From Nocardia beijingensis NBRC 16342 (GTDB lineage Bacteria; Actinomycetota; Actinomycetes; Mycobacteriales; Mycobacteriaceae): a stretch of DNA of 64,000 nt. Under the pieces are notes generated by a model. That model ran no database searches, was not told the origin of the DNA, and was given only the letters and a program-made list of their open reading frames with translations. Shown piece by piece: positions 1-7,237 of the stretch (within the stretch, counting starts at the first letter, position 1; the number at the start of each line of letters is the position of its first letter). Where the stretch lies: contig NZ_BDBC01000057.1 in NCBI RefSeq assembly GCF_001612785.1, forward strand, positions 1-64,000. The letters run 5' to 3'. Both the position numbers and the translations under genes were made by a program.

Positions 1-349
1 TCGCGTTTGCGCAACCACCGCTGGCGACTTCGTCGCGGACGCGGCGGCCGCGCAAACGCGAGCCGGGCCGCGAACGGCGCATGCTCGGTCTCGCTTCGCT
101 CGAAACCGGGAGTGGGGGTCGGTGGTTCCGCAGTCTGGAACCGCGAGATCCGATGCGCGGCGTTCATGGCGTGCCCTCTTGCGGACCGATGTACCCGCGC
201 ATGTTCGGGACGCGGGTGCAGCTTCGGGCCAGGTGGCGCGGGTAGTCGGGAGAACGGTTCGTATTCCCGGGCGAAGGCCTGCCGGGGTGTGCGAATGACC
301 TCAGGCGTGGCTGCCCCACGGGCCGCTGCCGCGGCATAGGGTCGGGATC
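1..349. other. intergenic stretch upstream of fumC
   Basis: No gene is supported here; the short open frames have no recognisable motifs or start signals. The first bases contain a 12-base inverted repeat (TCGCGTTTGCGC at 1-12 and its complement at 50-61, 37-base loop). The 3' end carries the likely fumC promoter. Confidence 0.5.
337..342 (+). promoter_or_regulatory. putative -10 box of fumC (leaderless)
   Basis: TAGGGT lies 7 bases before the fumC ATG at 350, and no Shine-Dalgarno is visible between them. Transcription would begin at or next to the A of the start codon. The -35 region is not clear. Confidence 0.45.
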
Positions 350-1753
350 ATGAGCGAGGAGACGCAGTACCGCATCGAGCACGACACCATGGGCGAGGTC
401 CGGGTTCCGGTGGACGCTTTGTGGCGGGCGCAGACCCAGCGGGCCGTGGAGAACTTCCCGATCAGCGGACGCGGCTTGGAGCGGGCGCAGATTCGCGCGC
501 TCGGCCTGCTCAAGGCCGCGTGTGCCACGGTGAATCGCGACCTCGGGCTGCTCGATCCCGTGAAGGCCGATGCCATCATCGCCGCGGCGAACGAGATCGC
601 GCGCGGCGAACACGACGATCAGTTCCCGATCGACGTCTTCCAGACCGGTTCCGGCACCAGCTCGAACATGAACGCGAACGAGGTGATCGCCTCGCTGGCC
701 AAGGCCAAGGGCGTCACCGTCCACCCGAACGACGACGTGAACATGTCCCAGTCGTCGAACGACACTTTCCCCACCGCAACGCATCTCGCCGCCACCGAGG
801 CGGTCATCACCGATCTGGTTCCCGCGCTGGAGCATCTGCGGCTGGCGCTGCTGGACAAGTCGACGGAGTGGCGCACCGTGGTGAAGTCCGGCCGCACCCA
901 CCTCATGGACGCGGTCCCGGTGACGCTCGGCCAGGAGTTCGGCGGCTACACCCGGCAGGTCGCGGCTGGCATCGACCGCATCATGGCGACGCTGCCGCGG
1001 CTCGGCGAACTGCCCATCGGCGGCACGGCGGTCGGCACCGGGCTGAACGCGCCCGACGGCTTCGGCGCGAAGGTGGTCGCCGAGTTGGTGCGGGCCACCG
1101 ACATCGATGCACTGCGCGAGGCCGAGGACCATTTCGAGGCGCAGGCCGCGCGCGACGGCCTGGTGGAGGCGTCCGGCGCGCTGCGCACCATCGCGGTGAG
1201 CCTGACCAAGATCGCCAACGACATCCGCTGGATGGGCTCGGGCCCGCTCACCGGCCTGGCCGAGATCCAGCTGCCGGATCTGCAGCCGGGCAGCTCGATC
1301 ATGCCGGGCAAGGTGAACCCGGTGCTGCCCGAGGCGGTGACCCAGGTCGGCGCGCAGGTGATCGGCAACGACGCCGCGGTGGCGTTCGCGGGCGCGAACG
1401 GCGCTTTCGAGCTGAACGTGTACATCCCGGTGATGGCGCGCAACCTGCTGGAGTCGATCCGCCTGCTGGCCAACGTCTCCCGGCTGTTCGCCGACAAATG
1501 CGTGCGCGGCCTGGTCGCCAACGTCGAGCACCTGCGCACCCTCGCCGAATCCTCCCCTTCGATCGTGACGCCGCTGAACTCGGCGATCGGCTACGAGGAG
1601 GCGGCGGCGGTCGCGAAGGAAGCGCTGAAGCAGAAGAAGACCATCCGCCAGACGGTCATCGACCGCGGCCTGCTCGACGAGAAGCTGACCGAGGACGAAC
1701 TCGACCGCCGCCTCGACGTGCTGGCCATGGCGAAGGTGAAGAAGCAGGACTGA
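350..1753 (+). CDS. fumC: class II fumarate hydratase
   Basis: A 467-residue protein, the usual length for class II fumarase, which interconverts fumarate and malate in the cytosolic TCA cycle as an iron-independent homotetramer. Visible family motifs are the GSGTSSNMN substrate-binding segment near residue 102, the SGRTHLMDAVP segment near 182 carrying the catalytic His, and the superfamily signature GSSIMPGKVNPV near 318. The ATG at 350 is supported by a -10-like TAGGGT 7 bases upstream and by an N-terminus that fits the family. The neighbour desA2 is convergent, with a hairpin between them. The fum/desA2/phoH2 neighbourhood is also found in mycobacteria as I recall it. Little doubt about function. 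Confidence 0.97.
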   Translation: MSEETQYRIEHDTMGEVRVPVDALWRAQTQRAVENFPISGRGLERAQIRALGLLKAACATVNRDLGLLDPVKADAIIAAANEIARGEHDDQFPIDVFQTGSGTSSNMNANEVIASLAKAKGVTVHPNDDVNMSQSSNDTFPTATHLAATEAVITDLVPALEHLRLALLDKSTEWRTVVKSGRTHLMDAVPVTLGQEFGGYTRQVAAGIDRIMATLPRLGELPIGGTAVGTGLNAPDGFGAKVVAELVRATDIDALREAEDHFEAQAARDGLVEASGALRTIAVSLTKIANDIRWMGSGPLTGLAEIQLPDLQPGSSIMPGKVNPVLPEAVTQVGAQVIGNDAAVAFAGANGAFELNVYIPVMARNLLESIRLLANVSRLFADKCVRGLVANVEHLRTLAESSPSIVTPLNSAIGYEEAAAVAKEALKQKKTIRQTVIDRGLLDEKLTEDELDRRLDVLAMAKVKKQD

Positions 1754-1765
1754 CCCGCGCCGAAA

Positions 1766-1810
1766 CGAACGCCACCCCGGTAGCCGTCTGGCTGCCGAGG
1801 TGGGCGTTCG
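1766..1810. terminator. hairpin between convergent fumC and desA2
   Basis: Imperfect inverted repeat starting CGAACGCC and ending GGGCGTTCG, with inner arms around GGTAGCC/GGCTGCC. It sits in the 79-base gap between the 3' ends of two convergent genes and lacks a clear T-run, as is usual in this GC class. It probably serves both directions. Confidence 0.55.
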
Positions 1811-1832
1811 ATCGCTGCGTCGTGCTCGCGGT

Positions 1833-2690
1833 TCAGTCGCGCAAGTGCGCGAGTTCCTCGCGCGCCGACTCACCGTCCGGGCCGAGATCGGTGCGGGTGA
1901 AGATGTTCCACCGCTTCAGCAGCGGGGCGAACACCAGCTCCCCCTCCTTGGACCGGTCGTAAATGCCCGCCTCGGCGAGCACCACGTCGCTGCTGCGGCC
2001 GTCCGGCAGCGTCACCGTCGGAACCTCGAAGCCGGCGACCCGGTCGGCGATGGCCCGCACGGTCTGGTCGGGCGCCAGGTCCAGCGCGGCGGCCACCAGG
2101 TCGGCGAAGAACACCGACTGCAGTTCATCGTCCAGCGCTATACGCTCGGCGATGGCCGTGACCAGGGGGTTCTCGCCGAGTGCCGCGGTGTTGCGATGCC
2201 GGACCGCGCTGGCGGCCTCCTCGAACGCGCAGTTGGCCAGGACGTCGAGCAAGTGCATCGCCGGGCGGCGGAAGCCCTTGGTCATGTGCTCCATGCGCAG
2301 CCGCTCCAGCTCCACCGGATCGACGGACCTGGTCACCATGAGGTAGTTGCGGATGGTGATCTCGTGGCGGTTCTCCTCGGCCGTCCAGCGGCCGACCCAG
2401 CGCCACCACGCGCCGGTGCGCAGGTACTTGCCGATCTCGCGGTGATACGAGGGCAAGTTGTCGGCGATCAGCACCGAGACGGTCAACGCCAGCTTGGCGG
2501 TCTCGCTGAGCTCGGACTGCTCCGGCGCCCAGTCGTCGCCGCCGAGAAAGGCGAAGTTGCGCCCGTCGTCCCACGGCACGAAGTCGTGCGGCTGCCACCC
2601 GTCGGCGACATCCACGTGCTTACGCAGCAGCAGTTCTACGTCCACCGCGAGCGATTCGAGCAATTCGCGATCGGTCAGGAGAGTTTGCAC
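1833..2690 (-). CDS. desA2: DesA2-type acyl-ACP desaturase-like protein
   Basis: A 285-residue protein of the soluble acyl-ACP desaturase family (ferritin-like di-iron helical bundle), close in length to M. tuberculosis DesA2. The central AEENRH motif (E105, E106, H109) and a FEEAAS helix (E158) match metal-ligand helices. By hand alignment with the plant stearoyl-ACP enzyme, however, three of the six ligands are changed: Ala76 in place of the first Glu (IADNLP), and Asp188/Gln191 in place of the last Glu-x-x-His (DDELQ). The di-iron site is therefore probably incomplete, as I recall for DesA2 proteins, and the catalytic role in mycolate or fatty-acid desaturation is uncertain. The GTG start at 2690 follows TAGGTT at 702-697 (numbering 2702-2697) by 6 bases, suggesting a leaderless mRNA. 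Confidence 0.88.
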   Translation of the reverse strand: MQTLLTDRELLESLAVDVELLLRKHVDVADGWQPHDFVPWDDGRNFAFLGGDDWAPEQSELSETAKLALTVSVLIADNLPSYHREIGKYLRTGAWWRWVGRWTAEENRHEITIRNYLMVTRSVDPVELERLRMEHMTKGFRRPAMHLLDVLANCAFEEAASAVRHRNTAALGENPLVTAIAERIALDDELQSVFFADLVAAALDLAPDQTVRAIADRVAGFEVPTVTLPDGRSSDVVLAEAGIYDRSKEGELVFAPLLKRWNIFTRTDLGPDGESAREELAHLRD

Positions 2691-2750
2691 CGAGACAACC
2701 TAGCGGCTTGGCCCGCGGAGCGGGGACGGATGGATGGGATTCACAGGCAA

Positions 2751-2773
2751 CCGGGACCGCGCAGCGGTCCCGG
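2751..2773. terminator. perfect 10-bp hairpin downstream of LGFP gene
   Basis: CCGGGACCGC, a 3-base loop and GCGGTCCCGG, located 18 bases past the stop of the LGFP lipoprotein gene on the minus strand and before the desA2 promoter. Likely intrinsic-type terminator without a T-run. Confidence 0.6.
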
Positions 2774-2791
2774 ACGCCGAATGTCTTGCTC

Positions 2792-3397
2792 CTATTTCGG
2801 CGTGACGGTGATAGTACCGTTCACCCACGTGATGGTGCCGCCGGAGAAGTCGCTCTGCTTGCCGCCGGGGATGTCCTTCTCGTCGCTGACCGGGTAGCCC
2901 AGCGGCCCCTGAGCGCCGCCGTTGTCTTCCCACGCCTTGCGGATCTCACCCCAGACGACGTGCGGTTCGCCGTCCTTGGCCTCGTAGATGGTGCCGCCGG
3001 CGAAGTCCTGGTACTCCCCGTCGTCGGGGCCCTTCTCCTCCGCTTGCAGCGGGAGGCCGAGCGTGCCGGTCGGTCCCCCGAGCTGCTCGTACTTCTTGTA
3101 GATGTCCCCCTCGACGCTGATCTCGCCTCCTGGCGTGGCGATCTTGGTGCTCTCGGCGGCTGTCGCGCCGGAGGTCCTGGTCGCGCTCCCTTCGGCGTGC
3201 GTGCTGGTCCCCTCGCCGTGCGTGGTGGTCGCGGCGCCGGTGGGGCTCACGGCCGAGGTGACCATGCCGGTCATGCTGGCCATGCCGGTCTTGGCGCTGT
3301 CGCCTTTGTCGTCATCGCCGCCGCAGCCGGCCAGGACCAGCCCTGCCGCGGCTAGCACTGCGGTGAATCCAGCCGTACCTCGAGCGAAGTGGTGCAT
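2792..3397 (-). CDS. LGFP-repeat lipoprotein
   Basis: A 201-residue exported lipoprotein. The start at 3397 (MHHFARG) is chosen because GAGAGG lies 6 bases upstream and it gives a clean signal peptide ending in the lipobox LAGC, with Cys about residue 23. A Ser/Thr/Ala-rich linker follows. The C-terminal half holds two LGFP-type repeats (GGPTGTLGLPL and GGAQGPLGYPV, each followed by a DFxGGTIY/TW strand). LGFP repeats are known from mycolate-bacterial cell-wall proteins such as the corynebacterial mycolyltransferase tail and are thought to anchor proteins in the envelope. The protein probably sits on the outer face of the membrane, binding cell-wall polymer. It lies on the same strand between phoH2 and desA2 but has its own terminator. 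Confidence 0.8.
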   Translation of the reverse strand: MHHFARGTAGFTAVLAAAGLVLAGCGGDDDKGDSAKTGMASMTGMVTSAVSPTGAATTTHGEGTSTHAEGSATRTSGATAAESTKIATPGGEISVEGDIYKKYEQLGGPTGTLGLPLQAEEKGPDDGEYQDFAGGTIYEAKDGEPHVVWGEIRKAWEDNGGAQGPLGYPVSDEKDIPGGKQSDFSGGTITWVNGTITVTPK

Positions 3398-3583
3398 GTC
3401 CATCCTCTCGCTGTGGGCTGCGGGCACACCACGGCTCCGTGACGACACCGCGCAGCCTCGGCCGATTGTCAGGCAATGACCCGGTGACCGCCGAGCGGCC
3501 ACCGGGTCATACCGAGCTGCTATCGCGGCGGGTGATACCCACCGGACCTGCGGTGAAACGCGCCGTCGAACGGCGGCGCGCGA

Positions 3584-4969
3584 TCAGGCGTTGGGGCCGT
3601 ACTCCTCCAGCATCTCGGTGACCAGCGCCGCGATCGGCGAGCGCTCGCTACGGGTCAGCGTGATGTGCGCGAAGAGCGGATGGCCCTTGAGCTTCTCGAC
3701 CACCGCCGCGACCCCGTCGTGCCTGCCGACGCGCAGGTTGTCGCGCTGGGCCACGTCGTGGGTGAGCACCACCCGCGAGCCGGTTCCCAGCCTGCTGAGC
3801 ACGGTGAGCAGCACGTTGCGCTCCAGCGACTGGGCTTCGTCCACGATGACGAAGGAGTCGTGCAGCGACCGACCGCGAATGTGGGTCAGCGGCAACACCT
3901 CCAGCATGTCGCGGCTGAGCACCTCCTCCATCACCTCACGGCTGGCCAGCCCGTCGAGCGTGTCGAAGACCGCCTGTGCCCACGGCCCCATCTTCTCGCT
4001 CTCGGTGCCGGGCAGATAGCCCAGCTCCTGGCCGCCCACCGCGTAGAGCGGACGGAAGACCACCACCTTGCGCTGCGTGCGGCGTTCCAGCACCGCCTCC
4101 AGGCCCGCGGTCAACGCGAGCGCCGACTTGCCGGTACCGGCCCTGCCGCCGAGCGAGACGATGCCGACGCTCTCGTCCAGCAGCAAGTCGAGCGCGATGC
4201 GCTGCTCGGCGGACCGGCCGTGCAGCCCGAACGCCTCGCGCTCGCGCACCAGCTGCACCCGCTTGTCCGGCGTGATCCGCCCCAGCGCGCTGGAGCTGAC
4301 GCCGAGCAGCCGAAGGCCGGTGTGGCAGGGCAGCTCTCGCGCTTCGTCCAGGTCGATCACCGACTCGGCGTAGAGCTGATCGATGCGCGCGGTGCTGACA
4401 TCGAGTTCGACCATGCCGGACCAGCCGGAGGTCACCACGTCCTGGGCGTGATACTCGTCGGCGTGCAAGCCCACCGCGCTGGCCTTGACCCGCAGCGGAA
4501 TGTCCTTGGACACCAACACCACTTCGCGGCCCTCGGCCGCGAGGTTGAGCGCACAGGCCAGGATCCGGGAGTCGTTGGTGTCGGTGCGGAAGCCGACCGG
4601 AAGGACCGCGGGATCGGTGTGGTTCAGTTCCACCTGCAACGTTCCGCCCTCGGTGCCGATCGGCACCTGCTGATCCAGCCTGCCGTGCTGCAGGCGCAGA
4701 TCGTCGAGGTTGCGCAGAGCTTCTCGCGCGAACCAGCCCAGCTCGTGATGGTGCCGTTTGGCTTCGAGTTCACTGATGACCACCAGGGGTAACACCACGT
4801 CGTGCTCGCCGAACCGCGTGAAGGACCAGGGATCCGACAGCAGGACGGACGTGTCGATGACGAAGGTTTTGCCGAGTAATTGCGAGGGGCGGGCCCCCTT
4901 CGCGGCGGCTCCGCCTTTCGCGGAGCTGGAGTTCGCCGAGGGAGCGGAAACGGAGCGTGCAGCAGTCAC
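3584..4969 (-). CDS. phoH2: PhoH2: PIN-domain/PhoH ATPase fusion
   Basis: A 461-residue two-domain protein. Residues about 30-160 form a PIN ribonuclease domain: FVIDTSVLLSDP carries the first acidic residue, and DTNDSRILACAL the later ones. Residues about 235-461 form a PhoH P-loop ATPase with Walker A GRAGTGKSAL and Walker B FVIVDEAQ. The homologous mycobacterial PhoH2 is described as an ATP-dependent RNA helicase/sequence-specific RNase belonging to a toxin-antitoxin-like locus; no upstream antitoxin-sized gene is obvious here. The N-terminal 30 residues are Ser/Ala-rich and probably disordered. The GTG start at 4969 has GAGGAG 7 bases upstream and is preceded by an unusually structured leader. 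Confidence 0.93.
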   Translation of the reverse strand: MTAARSVSAPSANSSSAKGGAAAKGARPSQLLGKTFVIDTSVLLSDPWSFTRFGEHDVVLPLVVISELEAKRHHHELGWFAREALRNLDDLRLQHGRLDQQVPIGTEGGTLQVELNHTDPAVLPVGFRTDTNDSRILACALNLAAEGREVVLVSKDIPLRVKASAVGLHADEYHAQDVVTSGWSGMVELDVSTARIDQLYAESVIDLDEARELPCHTGLRLLGVSSSALGRITPDKRVQLVREREAFGLHGRSAEQRIALDLLLDESVGIVSLGGRAGTGKSALALTAGLEAVLERRTQRKVVVFRPLYAVGGQELGYLPGTESEKMGPWAQAVFDTLDGLASREVMEEVLSRDMLEVLPLTHIRGRSLHDSFVIVDEAQSLERNVLLTVLSRLGTGSRVVLTHDVAQRDNLRVGRHDGVAAVVEKLKGHPLFAHITLTRSERSPIAALVTEMLEEYGPNA

Positions 4970-4982
4970 GGTGGGCTCCTCT

Positions 4983-5100
4983 GTGTTCGTGCGGCACTCG
5001 CACGAACGATCTCGCTGGACCGGTCCGTCCTGATGGACCCGACGTTGCCGTCAGATGCCACGAGGGCCGGGCTCCGGCCCCCTCGTACTGAGTAGCTCAG
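4983..5100 (-). promoter_or_regulatory. structured leader upstream of phoH2
   Basis: Reading toward phoH2 there are three hairpins in about 120 bases: CTGAG-TAG-CTCAG (5088-5100), a GC-rich stem at 5061-5085, and a perfect 9-bp stem GTTCGTGCG/CGCACGAAC about 10 bases before the Shine-Dalgarno. It matches no riboswitch class that I can recognise. It may be a regulated 5' UTR or a processing substrate. Confidence 0.4.
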
Positions 5101-5235
5101 TCACGGTCAGGACCTCCCGTACGAGCCACACCGCCGCGGCCCGCACACCCGACGCTACCTCCGATTACGGTGTCCGCGCTCAGGGACCGCGAGGCGTGTC
5201 CGTGAATTTGTGGTAAACCCGCACGTCACGCGGGT

Positions 5236-5604
5236 TCACCGGAGCACGTCGAGCAATACCGGAACATGGCTGCGCGCCGGATCCTGTACGGCCGTGAGCA
5301 ATGTGACCGGACCTTCGGCGGCCAAGACGCGCAAATCCCGCAAATCTTGCTGAACCTCCGGAGCGGCGAGTTCGGCGCGGTACCGGTCGGCGAATTCCGG
5401 GCCGCGCGCGTCGCGGTCGGCGTGGAACCAGCGCCGCAATTCGGTGGTCGGAGTGATCGCCTTGGGCCAGCGATCGACCCGCGCTTGCGCTTTGGTGATG
5501 CCCCTCGGCCAGAGCCGGTCGACCAGCACCCTGGTGCCGTCGTCGGGGTCGGGGTCGTCGTAGACGCGCTTGATCCGGAAGCCGGGTCCAGGTTGCGGTG
5601 TCAT
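5236..5604 (-). CDS. DUF488 family protein
   Basis: A 122-residue protein of the short DUF488 (YeaO-like) family. Family features are an N-terminal RIKRVYDDPDPDDGTRVLVDRLWPRG segment, whose VDRLWPRG part is the hallmark, then a helical middle (ELRRWFHAD) and a C-terminal strand (VTLLTAVQD). Its biochemical role is not established. Three in-frame ATGs occur within 33 bases (5634, 5613, 5604); 5604 is preferred because the family usually begins only a few residues before RVYD, but there is no Shine-Dalgarno to decide. It is divergent from the small gene at 5691. Confidence 0.75.
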   Translation of the reverse strand: MTPQPGPGFRIKRVYDDPDPDDGTRVLVDRLWPRGITKAQARVDRWPKAITPTTELRRWFHADRDARGPEFADRYRAELAAPEVQQDLRDLRVLAAEGPVTLLTAVQDPARSHVPVLLDVLR

Positions 5605-5690
5605 AGCAGTCATCGCAGCACGGCATGCGAGCACCGACGGGATTCGCCACGCGGTCGCTGTCGCCCGATTCGGCGGATAGAGTCGCTGGT

Positions 5691-5963
5691 ATGTCCGGTA
5701 ACGAGGATTTGGAGAAGCTGTCGTCGAAGGAGCTGCACGACCGGGCGATGAAGCTCGCCGTGCGGCGCGGGGACGTGAAGTTCCTGTGGCGGCTGCTCAC
5801 GTCGATCCCGGCCGCGGAGGCCGCCGCGGGCAATGTCGGCGAGAGCGAGGCGGACATCAAGTATGTGCTGCCCATGCTCGACGACTACGTCCACGCGGGT
5901 GACGGCGCGGTCGCCGAGGTGTTGCGACCGGTGTATCTGGACTATCTGGCCCAGCACTCCTGA
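5691..5963 (+). CDS. conserved hypothetical small protein
   Basis: A 90-residue acidic, mostly helical protein with no recognised domain. The start ATG at 5691 follows TAGAGT (5678-5683) by 7 bases with no Shine-Dalgarno, the leaderless pattern seen repeatedly in this window. That argues for a real gene rather than the longer frame beginning at 5625. It reads SGNEDLEKLSSKELHDRAM at the N-terminus and ends in VYLDYLAQHS. It converges on the gene at 5970 with only 6 bases between stops. No function can be proposed. Confidence 0.65.
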   Translation: MSGNEDLEKLSSKELHDRAMKLAVRRGDVKFLWRLLTSIPAAEAAAGNVGESEADIKYVLPMLDDYVHAGDGAVAEVLRPVYLDYLAQHS

Positions 5964-5969
5964 GGCCGG

Positions 5970-6392
5970 TCAGCGCCGGGTGAGCGCCGCGCGCCACAGG
6001 CCGACCGCGGTGCCGCGCAGGAAGTTCTCCCAGCTGAAGTGGTCGTGCCACAAGATGATTCGGCCGTCGCGCAGCTCGAACGTGCCGGTCACCCAGAAAC
6101 CGGTGCGCACCGGGCCGAAGCGCAGGTAGTCGGTGCGGTCGGTGAGCACGATGTCGCCGTCGGCGGCGATGTGGTGTATGTCGACCCCGAAGCCGAGCCA
6201 GTCGCGGCGCAGGCCGCGCAGCACGCCGCCGACCCGGCGGACGCCCTTCACATCGGGCAGCGAGGTGTTCTTCCAGACGATGTCCGGGTGCAGCAGGTCG
6301 ATCGCCTCCTCGGCGGCGCCCATCTCCAGCGCGGCGAAGAACTCCCGCACGGTGGTGATCGAGTCCTGTTTCAGATCGGGTTCGTCGGTCAT
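5970..6392 (-). CDS. limonene-1,2-epoxide hydrolase/SnoaL-like protein
   Basis: A 140-residue single-domain protein of the NTF2-like fold. It matches the limonene epoxide hydrolase branch: a central RTDYLRFG segment offers the Arg-x-Asp pair, and FELRDGRIILWHDHFSW gives the third acidic residue (D in WHDHF), the Asp-Arg-Asp triad arrangement used for water activation in that family. Substrate unknown. It starts 23 bases after the TetR gene on the same strand and is probably co-transcribed with it, facing away from the FAD monooxygenase. A monooxygenase plus epoxide hydrolase pair under one regulator would fit an oxidative degradation or detoxification module (inference). Confidence 0.75.
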   Translation of the reverse strand: MTDEPDLKQDSITTVREFFAALEMGAAEEAIDLLHPDIVWKNTSLPDVKGVRRVGGVLRGLRRDWLGFGVDIHHIAADGDIVLTDRTDYLRFGPVRTGFWVTGTFELRDGRIILWHDHFSWENFLRGTAVGLWRAALTRR

Positions 6393-6415
6393 GGTCCGAG
6401 CGTAGGCCGCGCCGG

Positions 6416-7126
6416 TCACCCGCGGCGCGCGATGAGCACGGCCAGTCCGTCGAGAATCCGCTCGATGCCGAAGCGCAGCGCGCCCTCGCCGCCCGCCGCC
6501 GCGCCGCCTTCCGCGAACGCGGCCGCCGCCGCCGGATACCGGTCGGCCGCGGCGGCCACCATGTCGGCGAACTGACCCGCGAGCTGCTTCTCGAACGCGT
6601 CGGCGTCCGCCACCCGTACCTGCGTGGCCAGGCTGCGGGCGTGCCCGGTCAGCAAAACGATCGTGTCCAGCCGTTCGGCCGTGGTGAGCCCGGTTCCGGC
6701 CAGCGCGCCGAGTGCGGATTCCATCCATGCCAGCTCGTTCGGGCCCACCGGCCGTACACCCACCGACACCTCCAGTGACCACGGGTGGGCGCTGAAGCGC
6801 GCGTAGATCGTCTCGCACCACACGCGCAGCGGCTCGCGCCACCCGTCCTCCGTCGCTTCCACGCTCAGTTCCGGCGGCGCGCCGAGAGCCGTGTCCAGCA
6901 TCAGCGCGACGAGTTCCGCCTTGCCCGGCACGTAGCGGTACAGCGACATCTTCGTGAAGCCCAGACGCTCGGCCAGCCGCTGCATGGACAGGTTCGCCAG
7001 CCCTTCCGCGTCGGCCAGCGCGATGGCCTCCGCGACTATCCGCTCCAGCGACAGCGCGGGTTTCGGTCCGCGTTTGGGCCGCTGACCGGTACCCCAGAGC
7101 AGTTCCAGTGTGGTCGGTGTCGGCAT
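6416..7126 (-). CDS. TetR family regulator (TetR_C_1 type)
   Basis: A 236-residue repressor. The N-terminal HTH spans about residues 25-75 (LSLERIVAEAIALADAEG, then RLGFTKMSLYRYVPGKAELVALM), followed by a helical ligand domain resembling the classic TetR C-terminal type (LRVWCETIYARFSAHPWSLEV, WMESALGAL). It has an AAGGA ribosome-binding site. It is divergently transcribed from the FAD monooxygenase at 7238, with a symmetrical operator-like palindrome between them, and is followed by the epoxide-hydrolase-like gene. The arrangement predicts that it represses both directions and responds to a substrate of the enzymes. Confidence 0.88.
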   Translation of the reverse strand: MPTPTTLELLWGTGQRPKRGPKPALSLERIVAEAIALADAEGLANLSMQRLAERLGFTKMSLYRYVPGKAELVALMLDTALGAPPELSVEATEDGWREPLRVWCETIYARFSAHPWSLEVSVGVRPVGPNELAWMESALGALAGTGLTTAERLDTIVLLTGHARSLATQVRVADADAFEKQLAGQFADMVAAAADRYPAAAAAFAEGGAAAGGEGALRFGIERILDGLAVLIARRG

Positions 7127-7157
7127 GCCCGAGATCCTTCCGGAGAACGTCTTGACG

Positions 7158-7208
7158 TGAAACTGTGTCTACCATACGCTGATCAGCGTCCATCGGATAC
7201 AGTTTTCA
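7158..7208. promoter_or_regulatory. nested palindrome, probable TetR operator
   Basis: A perfect 14-base palindrome ACGCTGATCAGCGT (7176-7189) is centred in a wider inverted repeat, GAAACTGTGTC (7159-7169) against GATACAGTTTTC (7196-7207). All share the same centre near 7182. It lies between the divergent tetR and monooxygenase genes, as expected for an autoregulatory operator. Confidence 0.6.
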
Positions 7209-7237
7209 TTGGACACAGATTCGACGAGGAGAATCCC

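Noticed and set aside
164..1873. 569-codon minus-strand frame over fumC
   Set aside because: Antisense shadow of a well-defined fumarase; composition (Arg, His, Gln) is typical of such shadows.
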